A stretch of 57,756 bases of DNA from Candidatus Bathyarchaeum sp. (GCA_016930555.1 JAFGGM010000054.1:1-57756); one strand, 5' to 3'; positions 8,495 through 17,907 are shown, counted from the stretch's first letter. Notes: generated by a model not told the origin, from the letters alone. Translations and numbers: made by a program.

Positions 8495-10843
8495 TTGACC
8501 AATAAAGGTTTGCGTGTAAAAGCAAAAGAACTCAAAACAGACATTGCATTAGTAAAAGGACTAGAACTTTCAGTCGGCAAGATCATTGATGACACTTGGG
8601 AAGAACCTATGGGTCCTACACCAATGCCCCACATAGCCACACTAAGAGATTGGGACATGAAACTGCTCAACAAATACAAACCTTTCTATATGCCCGACTG
8701 TGACCTCTGCTGTCTCTGCACTTACGGCAAATGTGACTTGACAGCAGGAAAGCGCGGAGCATGTGGCTTAAACATAGCTGATCAATCTTCTCGTATTGTC
8801 CTTATTGCATGTAGTATCGGTGCCGCAACTCATACAGGACATGCACGACATGTTGTTGATCACTTAATCGAAGAATATGGTCGGAACTATCCACTTGACG
8901 TAGGTGGCTTTAATGTTGATGTTGAGGCTCCAGTAACTCGACTTGTTACTGGAATAAAACCAGAAACACTTGGAGATTTAGACGAGGTTTTGACTTATTG
9001 TGAAACACAAGTAACTCATTTACTATCCGCAGCTCATACCGGTCAAGAATCTAATAACTTGGATTTTGAATCCAAAGCGTTTCACGCTGGCAGAGTAGAC
9101 CAAGTTGGTATGGAAGTCGCAGATATAGCTCAAATTTCCGTTTTTAATTTTCCCAAAGCTGATCCTGAAGCTCCTCTGATCGAAATGGGATTGGGAACAA
9201 TCGACAATGCAAAGCCAGTCATTTGTTGTATAGGTCACAACGTAGTTCCTTCGGTTGGAATCATCGATTACATGAAAGCAAATAAACTTGACAGTAAACT
9301 GGAAGTTGTAGGTTTATGTTGTACTGCCATTGACAATTCGCGATACTTTGACCGAGCAAAAATCGTTGGTCCCATATCATGGGAGCTACGTGTCATACGA
9401 AGCGGTCTTGTTGACGTATTGGTTTTGGACGAACAATGTGTCAGAACAGATTGTGCACTAGAAGCAGAACGAATCAACGCACCAGTTATTGCTGCCTCAG
9501 AAAAGAACTGTATAGGCTACAAGAACCGCACAAACGACCCAGTTGATGAGATAGTCAACGACTTGGTAAGCCGAAAAGTTCCTGGAGTTTTAATTCTAGA
9601 CCCCGAAAAAGTTGGCGAAGTCGCAGTTAGAGTCGCACAGAAAGTAGCGCCTATGCGCAAGAAACTAAGCATCTTACCTTCTGAAGAAGAAATTATCAAG
9701 CTAGCTAAAACCTGTCGCCACTGCAATTTATGCCAAAGAAGTTGTCCACAAGACCTCGAAATTCCCGCCGCTATAACAGCAGCAGCTGAAGGTAACCTCA
9801 AACCTCTAACTGACTTATATGAAGAATGTATTGGATGTGGAAGATGCGAAGAAGCTTGTCCAGTCAAACTCCAAATCCACAGCTTCATACTAAAGGCTGG
9901 ACAGAAATACATGCTTGAAGAAACAAACTTCTGTCGTGCCGGCAGAGGAGCAGTTCAAGATATCGAAATCCGATCTGCTGGTGGTCCTATTGTACTCGGT
10001 GAAATCCCTGGCATCTTAGCAGCTGTAGGTTGCGCCAACTATCCACACGGTGGTAAAGATGTTTACGACATATGCCGAGAGTTTGCTCAACGCCGATTTA
10101 TTGTGATGACTAGCGGATGTTCAGCTATGTCCGCTGGTTCATACAGAAATGAAGAAGGACAAACACTCTATGAAGAATTTCCGGGCTCTTTCGAGGCTGG
10201 TGGCGTGCTTAATGTTGGCTCCTGCGTTTCTAACCCACACATTGCAGGCGCAGCAATAAAAGTTGCTAGCATATTTGCTAAAAGAAACTTGAGAGGTAAC
10301 TATGAAGAAATCGCTGATTATATACACAACCGGATTGGCGCTGTAGGTCTAGCATGGGGAGCATACTCGCAGAAAGCTGCATCTATTGCATCGGGTTTCT
10401 GGAGTCTAGGCGTTCCTGTTCTTGTAGGACCACACGGAAGCAAATACCGACGCATGCTTATGGGCAGATCTGACAAACCAGAAAACTGGGAAGTCTATGA
10501 TGCCCGCACAGGCGATACAGTAAATGTTGGACCAGCACCTGAGCATTTGTTCCAAACAGTGGAAACCCCACAAGAAGCCATGGTTGCTATAGCAAAACTC
10601 TGCATAAGACCAAACGATACTTGGAAGGGGCGATCAATAAAACTCTCTCATTACATTGACCTACACAAGCGTCACTATGGAAGAATGCCAAAGGACATTC
10701 ATCAATTCGTGCGAACAATGGCTGATGTGCCAGTGACCATGAAGGATGAAATCAAAGACATATTGGAAGCAAAGGGCTGGAAAGAGACTGTTATTCCGGA
10801 CCCCACAATGCTTCCAAGAATGATAAGGAGCAAAAAGGAGTGA
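8495..10843 (+). CDS. cdhA: CODH/ACS complex alpha subunit (CO dehydrogenase)
   Basis: 782 residues. It is the carbon monoxide dehydrogenase of the acetyl-CoA decarbonylase/synthase complex, reducing CO2 to CO with ferredoxin at a Ni-Fe-S C-cluster. The N-terminal cysteines CDLCCLCTYGKCD (69-81) hold the bridging and B-type clusters. Two ferredoxin motifs follow at about residues 406-417 (CRHCNLCQRSCP) and 445-456 (CIGCGRCEEACP), as in archaeal but not bacterial enzymes. Later Cys/His segments (YVLCC-like VGLCCTAID, VMTSGCSAMSAG, NVGSCVSNPHIAG) belong to the C-cluster region. The TTG start is set by the Shine-Dalgarno AAGGTGAT. First gene of cdhABCDE. Confidence 0.97.
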   Translation: MTNKGLRVKAKELKTDIALVKGLELSVGKIIDDTWEEPMGPTPMPHIATLRDWDMKLLNKYKPFYMPDCDLCCLCTYGKCDLTAGKRGACGLNIADQSSRIVLIACSIGAATHTGHARHVVDHLIEEYGRNYPLDVGGFNVDVEAPVTRLVTGIKPETLGDLDEVLTYCETQVTHLLSAAHTGQESNNLDFESKAFHAGRVDQVGMEVADIAQISVFNFPKADPEAPLIEMGLGTIDNAKPVICCIGHNVVPSVGIIDYMKANKLDSKLEVVGLCCTAIDNSRYFDRAKIVGPISWELRVIRSGLVDVLVLDEQCVRTDCALEAERINAPVIAASEKNCIGYKNRTNDPVDEIVNDLVSRKVPGVLILDPEKVGEVAVRVAQKVAPMRKKLSILPSEEEIIKLAKTCRHCNLCQRSCPQDLEIPAAITAAAEGNLKPLTDLYEECIGCGRCEEACPVKLQIHSFILKAGQKYMLEETNFCRAGRGAVQDIEIRSAGGPIVLGEIPGILAAVGCANYPHGGKDVYDICREFAQRRFIVMTSGCSAMSAGSYRNEEGQTLYEEFPGSFEAGGVLNVGSCVSNPHIAGAAIKVASIFAKRNLRGNYEEIADYIHNRIGAVGLAWGAYSQKAASIASGFWSLGVPVLVGPHGSKYRRMLMGRSDKPENWEVYDARTGDTVNVGPAPEHLFQTVETPQEAMVAIAKLCIRPNDTWKGRSIKLSHYIDLHKRHYGRMPKDIHQFVRTMADVPVTMKDEIKDILEAKGWKETVIPDPTMLPRMIRSKKE

Positions 10844-10850
10844 ATGAATA

Positions 10851-11393
10851 ATGTCGTGTGAACCTTGGCAATGTGCAGAAATCGCTGCCACAAAGAAAGC
10901 ACACCCTATAAACAAACCCGAAGTTGCCGTTGCAATGATAAAGCGGGCTGCCCACCCCATTCTTGTTGTGGGCAGCAACGTCACAGAACGTTCTTTGGAA
11001 GGAAAGCTATTAATCGAATACATAATTGACTTCGCCAAAGCATCAAACGTTAAGGTGGTTGCAACAGCTCACATGGTTGCTGAATTCCTAAAACGAGGCT
11101 ATGAACCCGCTGACTTCATGTCCGCTATGGACATCGGTAATCGTCTTGTTGATCCGACTTGGCAAGGAATAAACGGTGAAGGACACCCTGACTTGGCAAT
11201 GTTTGTGGCTCTTCCATACTATATGGAGTCCTTGATTTTGTCTGGACTGAAACATTTTGCCCCTAACCTTAAGACAATGACTTTGGATAATTTATTTCAT
11301 CCACATGCCAGCTGGTCATTTCCCAATGCACCAGCGAAAACGTGGACAGAAAATCTAACAGTCATGACTTCAAAATTTAAAGGAGGAAAATAA
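10851..11393 (+). CDS. cdhB: CODH/ACS complex epsilon subunit
   Basis: 180 residues, usual size for the epsilon subunit that binds the alpha subunit and is thought to assist electron or CO handling. Typical features are ILVVGSNVTERSLEGKLLIE, VVATAHMVAEFLKRGYEP and the DIGNRL segment, in a DHS-like NAD/FAD-binding Rossmann layout. It starts 7 bases after cdhA, and a GGAG sequence overlaps the cdhA end. It is co-transcribed with cdhA and cdhC. Confidence 0.93.
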   Translation: MSCEPWQCAEIAATKKAHPINKPEVAVAMIKRAAHPILVVGSNVTERSLEGKLLIEYIIDFAKASNVKVVATAHMVAEFLKRGYEPADFMSAMDIGNRLVDPTWQGINGEGHPDLAMFVALPYYMESLILSGLKHFAPNLKTMTLDNLFHPHASWSFPNAPAKTWTENLTVMTSKFKGGK

Positions 11394-11397
11394 AAAA

Positions 11398-12783
11398 ATG
11401 TCAATGTTTGAAGACATCCCAGTGGATGTTGGAGTAATTTATGAAGGAGAAAGAATCCGACGAAACAACATGCAGATCGAATTAGGAGGACCAAAACAGC
11501 CAGCGAAGTTCGAGTTAGTACGCGCGAAGAAGATGGATGAAATCGAAGACGAAAAAGTTACCATTATTGGGCCTGACCTCAAGGATTTGCCTGAAGGCGG
11601 CAACGTTCCTTTTGGCATTCTTATAGAGGTTGCAGGAAAAGCCATTGAAGAAGACCTTGAAGGTGTAGTAGAACGTCGTATCCACGAATACTGCAACTTT
11701 GTTGAAGGAATCATGCACCTAAACCAGCGCTATGATATTTGGATACGTGTTAGCAAGAAGGCTTTCCAGAAAGGCCTGAACTCTTTCACACATGTTGGTA
11801 AAGTGTTGGCAAGACTCTACAAGAGTGAGCTTCCCTTCATCGAAAAAATCCAGATTACTTTCATAACTGACCCCGCAAAAGTCAAAGAACTGCATGACCA
11901 AGCGATGGACGTTTATGAAGCCAGAGATGCCAAAGCCCGAGGAATGAAAGATGACGAAGTTGATACATTCTATGGCTGCACCCTCTGTCAATCATTCGCG
12001 CCTACACACATGTGCGTAATCACTCCCCAACGATACTCAAACTGTGGTTCAATCAGCTGGTTTGACGGTAGAGCATCTGCACAAGTTGACCCGAAAGGTC
12101 CAGTTTTCGCTATCGAAAAAGGAGAAATGCTTGACGCAGAAAAGGGCGAATTCTCTGGAATCAACGAAACAATCAAACAGAAGACTTTGGGTGCAGTTGA
12201 CAGAGTTTGGATGTATACAGGCTTCGGTTACCCACATACTTCATGTGGCTGTTTCGAGGCTATGGCATTCTACATTCCCGAAGTGGAGGGCTACGGCATT
12301 GTTGACCGCGGATTCAAAGGCGTGACCGTAAACGGGCTACCTTTCTCGACGCTAGCTGATTCTGGCGCTGGAGGCAGACAAGTAGATGGGTTCCACGGAA
12401 TATCCATTGAATATATGCGTTCACCCAAGTTCTTAGAAGCAGACGGTGGCTGGGACCGAATAGTTTGGATGCCACAAAGCGTTAAAGACCGTGTTGCTGA
12501 ATTCATGCCCGAAACAGCAAAAACCAACGTAGCAACAGAAAACGACGCAAAAACAGTTGACGAACTAAAAGTCTTCCTGAAAGAAAAGAATCATCCTGTT
12601 CTCCAAAGATGGACTGAAGAAGCTGAAGAAGTACCTGAAGCTGAAGCAGAAGAAGCAGCAGAAGGAACAATGTTCCCAGTTTCTACCGCAACTGTTTCCG
12701 CTGGTGGATTCAAGATAATCTTCAAGAACGCTAAAATCCACGCAGAAAAAGTAATCATTAAACGGGAAAAACCAAAAAGGTGA
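11398..12783 (+). CDS. cdhC: CODH/ACS complex beta subunit (acetyl-CoA synthase)
   Basis: 461 residues. It forms acetyl-CoA from CO, a methyl group and CoA at the Ni-Ni-4Fe4S A-cluster. The A-cluster cysteines are visible: FYGCTLCQSFAPTHMCVITP with C near residue 195, YSNCGS, and TSCGCFEAMAF near residue 285. The archaeal form lacks the N-terminal CODH-binding domain of bacterial AcsB, which matches this length. The acidic Ala/Glu linker near residues 405-425 (EAEEVPEAEAEEAAEG) is also typical. The start follows AAAGGAGGAAAATAAAAA, a strong Shine-Dalgarno, 4 bases after cdhB. Confidence 0.96.
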   Translation: MSMFEDIPVDVGVIYEGERIRRNNMQIELGGPKQPAKFELVRAKKMDEIEDEKVTIIGPDLKDLPEGGNVPFGILIEVAGKAIEEDLEGVVERRIHEYCNFVEGIMHLNQRYDIWIRVSKKAFQKGLNSFTHVGKVLARLYKSELPFIEKIQITFITDPAKVKELHDQAMDVYEARDAKARGMKDDEVDTFYGCTLCQSFAPTHMCVITPQRYSNCGSISWFDGRASAQVDPKGPVFAIEKGEMLDAEKGEFSGINETIKQKTLGAVDRVWMYTGFGYPHTSCGCFEAMAFYIPEVEGYGIVDRGFKGVTVNGLPFSTLADSGAGGRQVDGFHGISIEYMRSPKFLEADGGWDRIVWMPQSVKDRVAEFMPETAKTNVATENDAKTVDELKVFLKEKNHPVLQRWTEEAEEVPEAEAEEAAEGTMFPVSTATVSAGGFKIIFKNAKIHAEKVIIKREKPKR

Positions 12784-12789
12784 AAGTTC

Positions 12790-13995
12790 ATGCCCGAACG
12801 GGCGGAAAAAGACTCTCAGATTAAACTTCCACCCGAACTTTTAGACCTCTTTACAGGTGTTGATGACCTGGAGCTTGAAGATGTCGACATCGAAGTGGAT
12901 GAACTGGAGTTTGCATATCAATCAGGATTCTTACCCGCAATTAAAAGAATGGTTGCAGCAAAATCTAGACCAAAATCTCTCTTGGATGCACCCTTTGCGC
13001 TTCCTATACAAAAATATCCAGGGCAAATCGTCGAAGTTACCATTGGAGCTACAAAAAGTCAGGGTGGAACCCGTGGAAGTTCTATTACAATCGGAGGAGA
13101 AAAGTCTCCTGCCTTCTACACTTTCGAGAATCCGACACCTAATTCGCCAATAATATCTCTTGACGTATTCGATCAGAAAGTGCCTATCCCGAAAGCAGTT
13201 CGAACAAACTTCAACGACGCAATGGAAGACCCTATTTCGTGGGCAAAATTTGCTGTTGACAAGTTTGGAGCACAAATGATTACCCTCCATTTGGTTAGTA
13301 TTGACCCACTGAACCCTAAGCCCTCAACACCTGCCGAAGCCGCAAAAACTGTCGAAGATATTCTTCAGGCAGTTGATGTGCCGCTTGTAGTTGGTGGATG
13401 TGGTGACCCACAGAAGGATTTGGCGGTCTTTGAGAAAGTTACTGCTGCAGCTGAGGGAGAAAGACTCCTGATAAGCACAGTTACGTTGGATATGGACATC
13501 GAAAAATCTGCTAAACTGATCAAGAAGTACGGGCATGTTGCTTTGGCGTTCTCTCCAATGGACCTTAATCAAGCAAGAGAACTGAACAGGCGCCTTCTTG
13601 AATATTTGCCAAAAGAACAAATCATAATGGACACAACAACAGCGGCGCTTGGATATGGACTTGACTACGCCTACACTATTATGGAACGTGCACGATTAGC
13701 TGGTTTGATGGGAGACCCTGAGCTTCAACAACCCATGTCATCTGGAACAACCAATGCTTGGGCAGCACGAGAAGCTTGGCAGAAAATGGACCCTCAATGG
13801 GGAGCTAGAGAACTTCGTGGACCTTTATGGGAAGCGGTAACTGGCTTAACCCTGTTGCTGGCTGGCGTTGACCTGTTCATGATGTTACATCCTGCAGCCG
13901 TCAGAACTCTTAGAAACACTGCACAAAGATTGGCAGAAAAACGGGGCACCGCAGATGCTGCAAAGGTTGCTGATTGGGTGTCAGCGAAATTCTAG
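12790..13995 (+). CDS. cdhD: CODH/ACS corrinoid iron-sulfur protein, delta subunit
   Basis: 401 residues. It is the small subunit of the corrinoid iron-sulfur protein that carries the methyl group between tetrahydropterin and acetyl-CoA synthase. The TIM-barrel pattern is clear: SPAFYTFENPTPNSPIISLD, MITLHLVSIDPLNPKPSTPA, DVPLVVGGCGDPQKDLAVFE, LISTVTLDMD, HVALAFSPMDLNQARELN and QIIMDTTTAALGYGLDYAYT. It starts 6 bases after cdhC. No cooC-like nickel insertase separates it from cdhC, unlike in Methanosarcina. Confidence 0.95.
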   Translation: MPERAEKDSQIKLPPELLDLFTGVDDLELEDVDIEVDELEFAYQSGFLPAIKRMVAAKSRPKSLLDAPFALPIQKYPGQIVEVTIGATKSQGGTRGSSITIGGEKSPAFYTFENPTPNSPIISLDVFDQKVPIPKAVRTNFNDAMEDPISWAKFAVDKFGAQMITLHLVSIDPLNPKPSTPAEAAKTVEDILQAVDVPLVVGGCGDPQKDLAVFEKVTAAAEGERLLISTVTLDMDIEKSAKLIKKYGHVALAFSPMDLNQARELNRRLLEYLPKEQIIMDTTTAALGYGLDYAYTIMERARLAGLMGDPELQQPMSSGTTNAWAAREAWQKMDPQWGARELRGPLWEAVTGLTLLLAGVDLFMMLHPAAVRTLRNTAQRLAEKRGTADAAKVADWVSAKF

Positions 13996-14008
13996 AAGGT
14001 GATATGAC

Positions 14009-15430
14009 ATGTCAGGAAAAGAAACTAAAGGCGGAATGAAACAACTAAGCCCAATCGACATTTACACGTTGCTTCCGAAAACGAACTGCAAAGAATGTGG
14101 AGAAGACAACTGTATGGCTTTTGCAACAAAAGTGGTGAACAGAGAAGTCAGCATAGACCAGTGTCCGCCACTTTTGACCAAGAAGTTCGAAAAAAATTAC
14201 CTGAAACTCAAAGACATGCTTAAACCTGCAGTCAAAGAGGTGACTGTTGGTGCTGATGCCACTTCAATCAAGGTCGGCGGAAAGCTTGTTATGTATCGTC
14301 ACGAGTTCACATACTTCAACCCAACAGCCATCGCCATAGACGTGACAGACGAAATGCCTGATGAAGAACTGTCTGAACGACTCAAAAAGACCCAAGACTT
14401 CTCATATGTCTACATCGGCAACGAACTTAAGCTCCAGATGGTAGCTGTTCGTTCTACTTCTGACGACGCTGAAAAATTCAAAGCATCAGTTAAAAAGGTT
14501 GCAGAATTGACCAAGCTACCACTGATTCTATGTTCCAATGACTCATCAGTCATGGAAGCTGGTTTGATGGCTATTCCTAAAGCTCGACCTCTAATCTACG
14601 CTGCCACAAAGGATAACTGGAAAGAAATGGCTGAGCTGGCACTGATGTACAATTGCCCATTGGCTGTTTCTGCTCCAAATGACCTTGACCTCCTCAGATC
14701 AATGGTTAAAACCATGAAGGAATACGGCATCGATGATTTAGTGTTAGACCCTGGTACTTTCACTGGCGCAGGTCTTGGAGACACAATTAACAACTTCACT
14801 ATGCTTCGTCGTGCAGCTTGCGAGATGGGCGATGAAATGGTAGGTTATCCCCTGATTGGAACTCCAATTACAGCTTGGACTGAACCAGCAAAATCTCCAA
14901 CAGTGAATGCTTGGACAGAAGCACAGGTTGCTTCCATGCTCGTAACACGTTTCGCGGACATCTTAATTATGCATGGCACTGAAGGCTGGGCTCTTCTCCC
15001 GTTGACTGTGCTAAGGCAGAACATCTACACTGACCCTCGAAAACCAGTTGCGGTAAAGCCTGGATTAAGAATCATTGGAACTCCTGATGAAAACTCTCCA
15101 GTGCTGATGACATCAAACTTTGCCTTAACTTACTACACTGTAGAACAAGACATAGAATCCACAGGCAAACCTGCATATCTTATCGTCGTTGACTCTGAAG
15201 GAACAGCCATAGACAGTGGAGTCGCCGGCAGGAAACTGACTGCAGAAACTGTTGCGGATGCAATCAAAGAAAGCAAAGTAGAAGAGAAGGTGAAGCACCG
15301 GAAGGTGATAATCCCAGGTAAAGCAGCTCGTATAAGTGGAGAAATCGAGGAACTATCGAACTGGGAAGTTCTGGTTGGACCTCAAGACTCTTCAGGTATA
15401 GCTAAATTCCTTCAAGACAAGTGGAAGTAA
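14009..15430 (+). CDS. cdhE: CODH/ACS corrinoid iron-sulfur protein, gamma subunit
   Basis: 473 residues, the large subunit of the corrinoid iron-sulfur protein. The N-terminal 4Fe-4S motif is NCKECGEDNCMAFATKVV (about residues 29-46) with the last Cys in IDQCPPL. A TIM barrel follows, and the C-terminal cobamide-binding domain (about 340-470) includes GTPDENSPVLMTSNFALTYY. It starts 13 bases after cdhD with GAAGGTGATATG upstream. It is the last of the five complex subunits; a terminator-like hairpin overlaps its stop. Confidence 0.96.
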   Translation: MSGKETKGGMKQLSPIDIYTLLPKTNCKECGEDNCMAFATKVVNREVSIDQCPPLLTKKFEKNYLKLKDMLKPAVKEVTVGADATSIKVGGKLVMYRHEFTYFNPTAIAIDVTDEMPDEELSERLKKTQDFSYVYIGNELKLQMVAVRSTSDDAEKFKASVKKVAELTKLPLILCSNDSSVMEAGLMAIPKARPLIYAATKDNWKEMAELALMYNCPLAVSAPNDLDLLRSMVKTMKEYGIDDLVLDPGTFTGAGLGDTINNFTMLRRAACEMGDEMVGYPLIGTPITAWTEPAKSPTVNAWTEAQVASMLVTRFADILIMHGTEGWALLPLTVLRQNIYTDPRKPVAVKPGLRIIGTPDENSPVLMTSNFALTYYTVEQDIESTGKPAYLIVVDSEGTAIDSGVAGRKLTAETVADAIKESKVEEKVKHRKVIIPGKAARISGEIEELSNWEVLVGPQDSSGIAKFLQDKWK

Positions 15431-15465
15431 GATTCCACACCCTCATTTCCTTTTTTGTTATTTTT
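15421..15465 (+). terminator. Terminator of the cdh operon
   Basis: GTGGAA (15421-15426) pairs with TTCCAC (15433-15438) across the cdhE stop codon and is followed by T-rich runs at 15447-15470, the usual archaeal termination signal. Confidence 0.5.
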
Positions 15466-15626
15466 TAGTTTTTCTTGTTTCACAGCATTGAATCAGCCAA
15501 CTTACATAATCCGGGCAGTTTACGTTCTGATGTTCCGTTTCTAAAGGTTTATCCAAAAAATACATAATATTCTATAGGAATAATGCAACGTTAGAACAAT
15601 AGTAAAGGATCGGAGAGATTAGCGAT

Positions 15627-16091
15627 TTGACCAAAAAAAACGAGGAACAAAGCATTAACATTTATGACCTACTCTCTGATGAAGTTGCTGAGATAAAAGA
15701 AGAAAAGAAAAACAGACGGGCTGAACTTCTTGAGTCAATAGGAGTAGAGGATCGTTTTGAAGACGGAAGCATCAATATTGACATGCGAACCTGCAGGGGA
15801 TTAGAATGCAATTTATGCGTGAAATCCTGCCCCACCAACGCCCTCTACTGGCGGGCTGGAGAAATTGGAATCGAAGAAGACCTGTGCATCCATTGCACTG
15901 CATGTGTCCTCAACTGCTGTGTAGATAACTGCATCAAGGTAACCCGAAAACGTCCAAACGGCAAAACAGAAACTTTCAGCACACCGAAAGAGGCACTGGG
16001 AGTAAACCGCCTTGTCGCTGCCCATAACGCAAGGGAAAAGGTGAAGCTCCGGGTCGAAGATTCTGAAGAATGCTCCATAAATAAATTTTGA
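15627..16091 (+). CDS. Ferredoxin-like protein with two 4Fe-4S clusters
   Basis: 154 residues. An N-terminal acidic and basic helical region (residues 1-50) precedes a two-cluster ferredoxin domain: CRGLECNLCVKSCPTNALYW (about 56-75) and CIHCTACVLNCCVDNCIKVT (about 89-108). The tail is basic. Both motifs keep the CxxCxxC...C spacing with variations. TTG 15627 is preceded by GGAGAGAT. It sits about 200 bases after cdhE behind its own AT-rich leader, and may hand electrons to CODH; that link is inference from position. It is not a recognised CODH/ACS subunit. Confidence 0.75.
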   Translation: MTKKNEEQSINIYDLLSDEVAEIKEEKKNRRAELLESIGVEDRFEDGSINIDMRTCRGLECNLCVKSCPTNALYWRAGEIGIEEDLCIHCTACVLNCCVDNCIKVTRKRPNGKTETFSTPKEALGVNRLVAAHNAREKVKLRVEDSEECSINKF

Positions 16092-16121
16092 ATCTTCGCT
16101 TGGCGTTTCGTTTTCTTTGGG

Positions 16122-16832
16122 TTAAGAGTTTTTTGTTCCAAGCATTTTTCTTCTACGGTCTTCTCCAGGCTTCACTGTGTCTTCTACCATCTTGTATTGT
16201 CTCTCGTAAATGTGGCAGTTTTTGCTGTGAAAGATTAGTTTGCCCGTTTCTATGTCCATGTTTCCTCTTCTGTTAATTTCTGAAACAAGGGCTTCGTTGA
16301 ATATCTGAATTCCAGCGATATTGGCTGGCAGTCCTGCGTAGGCATCCCATGAACGGAAGTAGCATGTTAAATTCATTTGGTTACCCAATATTTCTGTATC
16401 AATCAAACTCAGGCATGGTGGTTCATGCTTTTTATGAGACGTTATACTCTTTTTGATGTCCTCAGGTAGTCGAATCACAAAGGTAACCTGCCTGTCTCTT
16501 CGTTCCTCTACATACCTCTTTATGGCTTCTTCCACCTGATCCACAGGCTCTCTCATGCGGCTCCCATAAGTGTAAGTTTCTTCCTCTATTGCTCCTGACC
16601 ACAAATACTTCAGAGCATACCAATTAACATACTTCATATCACATGGAGCCATAAAATCAACTAATGGACGATTGGCAGGGTTCGCAATCTCAATACTCAA
16701 ATTCAACTTCTTGGTCTCAGAAACCTCAGAACCATACCCAACTTCAAAACGGTCTCCATTATACCAGATTTCATTCAATACCTTGTACCAAGCATCTGGA
16801 CAATCAAAGGCCTTAATCTTAACATATCTCAA
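16122..16832 (-). CDS. thyA: Thymidylate synthase, archaeal ThyA type
   Basis: 236 residues from TTG 16832. I chose this start because GGAGG lies 9 bases upstream and the product begins MRYVKIKAFDCPDAWYKVL, as in archaeal homologues; the longer frame to 16895 has no such support. The enzyme makes dTMP from dUMP using a reduced folate or pterin. Active-site features are EPPCLSLIDTEI with the catalytic Cys, YFRSWDAYAGLPANIAGI for substrate and Arg contacts, and CHIYERQ near the end. It is shorter than bacterial ThyA, as usual in methanogen-type enzymes. Convergent with the ferredoxin-like gene. Confidence 0.9.
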   Translation of the reverse strand: MRYVKIKAFDCPDAWYKVLNEIWYNGDRFEVGYGSEVSETKKLNLSIEIANPANRPLVDFMAPCDMKYVNWYALKYLWSGAIEEETYTYGSRMREPVDQVEEAIKRYVEERRDRQVTFVIRLPEDIKKSITSHKKHEPPCLSLIDTEILGNQMNLTCYFRSWDAYAGLPANIAGIQIFNEALVSEINRRGNMDIETGKLIFHSKNCHIYERQYKMVEDTVKPGEDRRRKMLGTKNS

Positions 16833-16966
16833 GATTGAACCTCCTGTATACTTTCCTATCATGCAACTCTTATAATTGCTTTTCAGATCTCCCATATGGG
16901 AGGGTGTAACAAAAAATTGTGTAAAAAAGGTTGAAAAAATGAAAGTAGATTCCAGCTGATTACAGC

Positions 16967-17119
16967 TTAGTATCTATTTCTTCTTGGCGGTCTTCGTTTC
17001 GCATAACACTCTCTGCAGTATACAGGTCTGTTCGGGTCAGGCTTGAATGGAACTTGACATTTTTGTCCACATTCAGCGCAGACTGCGTCGTGCATTTCGC
17101 GTGGTCTACCATAAGACAT
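16967..17119 (-). CDS. Small Cys4 zinc-binding protein (50 aa)
   Basis: A 50-residue gene with ATG at 17119, preceded by GGGAGGTG at a good distance. It reads MSYGRPREMHDAVCAECGQK, then CQVPFKPDPNRPVYCRECYA and a basic tail KRRPPRRNRY. CAEC and CREC form a zinc knuckle with an extra Cys after QK. Very similar short proteins occur widely in archaea and candidate-phylum bacteria, and their role is unknown; the basic tail suggests nucleic-acid or ribosome binding. A longer frame on the same strand (16960-17181) is its out-of-frame shadow. Confidence 0.8.
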   Translation of the reverse strand: MSYGRPREMHDAVCAECGQKCQVPFKPDPNRPVYCRECYAKRRPPRRNRY

Positions 17120-17284
17120 TCGGATTGCACCTCCCTATCTATTAAGAGAATCAGTTTCTTCAGAACACTAATTCTGAACATCTTACATTAAAGTTACTTA
17201 TAAATTGTTGCACAGGAATAAGAAAAAAATGAGAAGAACTTTGAATTAATTGAGCGCAAACACTAAAGTTGCTCGTTAAGAAAG

Positions 17285-17482
17285 CTATCCTGTTTTTATG
17301 TGAACATTGTTTCCGCATTTTTTGCATTTAAGATTAGAACCGGTCACAGAAATTAGCCTGAAAGGTACTAGGCGTCCGCAGTTCTGGCATTTAGCAAAGC
17401 GGAGTTTTTTGCGGTCTTTTTTTTGGATGTTGTCAATTAATGCAGTAAAGATGTTGTAATCTTGGTTTTGTGGAATCTCCAT
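17285..17482 (-). CDS. Small zinc-ribbon protein
   Basis: 65 residues with CQNCGRLVPF and LKCKKCGNNV forming CxxC...CxxC. The N-terminal part is helical and the product is basic overall. It lies 6 bases downstream of the winged-helix gene on the same strand, so the two are almost certainly one operon and may act together in DNA binding. Partnership is inferred from adjacency. Confidence 0.65.
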   Translation of the reverse strand: MEIPQNQDYNIFTALIDNIQKKDRKKLRFAKCQNCGRLVPFRLISVTGSNLKCKKCGNNVHIKTG

Positions 17483-17488
17483 CCGGGA

Positions 17489-17797
17489 TTACCTCACTAA
17501 CATCGGGGCTTCAAGCTCTTCTGGTCTAAGAAGGCTTGACATTTCCATGTAATTGTCGATGTAACGCTCACCTTTGGTGGTTGTTTCATAAAATTTCTGT
17601 CCATTCACTTCGTTGACCTTAAGGAAACCCATTTCCGTCAGGAAGGAAAGAAACTCGTTTACTTGGCTGAAACTCAAATTTGCTCTGTACATAATCCGGG
17701 TTTTCAGTTGGCTTCCTTTTGTTATTTCCATTATTTCTGCCATTATATGTAACCGGTCTCTTCGGTCCCATAGTGGTTGAGCATTACTACAGTTCAT
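17489..17797 (-). CDS. Winged-helix DNA-binding protein (HTH_45-like)
   Basis: 102 residues. The pattern RRDRLHIMAEIMEITKGSQL, KTRIMYRANLSFSQVNEFLS, FLTEMGFLKVNEVNGQKFYE and TTTKGERYIDNYMEM is the standard archaeal single winged helix found in many small transcription regulators. The helix after SFSQ is the recognition helix. Targets are unknown. First gene of a two-gene unit with the zinc-ribbon protein. Confidence 0.75.
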   Translation of the reverse strand: MNCSNAQPLWDRRDRLHIMAEIMEITKGSQLKTRIMYRANLSFSQVNEFLSFLTEMGFLKVNEVNGQKFYETTTKGERYIDNYMEMSSLLRPEELEAPMLVR

Positions 17798-17907
17798 TAC
17801 ATTTCCTCTCTAATCTTTTTCAGTACGCTTCTTCTGTACATCTGAACGCCTAAATACTGTGTTTCGTTAGAGAACATATTCCGATAGAAAGAATATTATT
17901 TTGGATT

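Noticed and set aside
16960-17181. 73-codon leftward frame
   Set aside because: It is a shadow of the 50-residue Cys4 zinc protein, which has the better Shine-Dalgarno and recognisable motifs.
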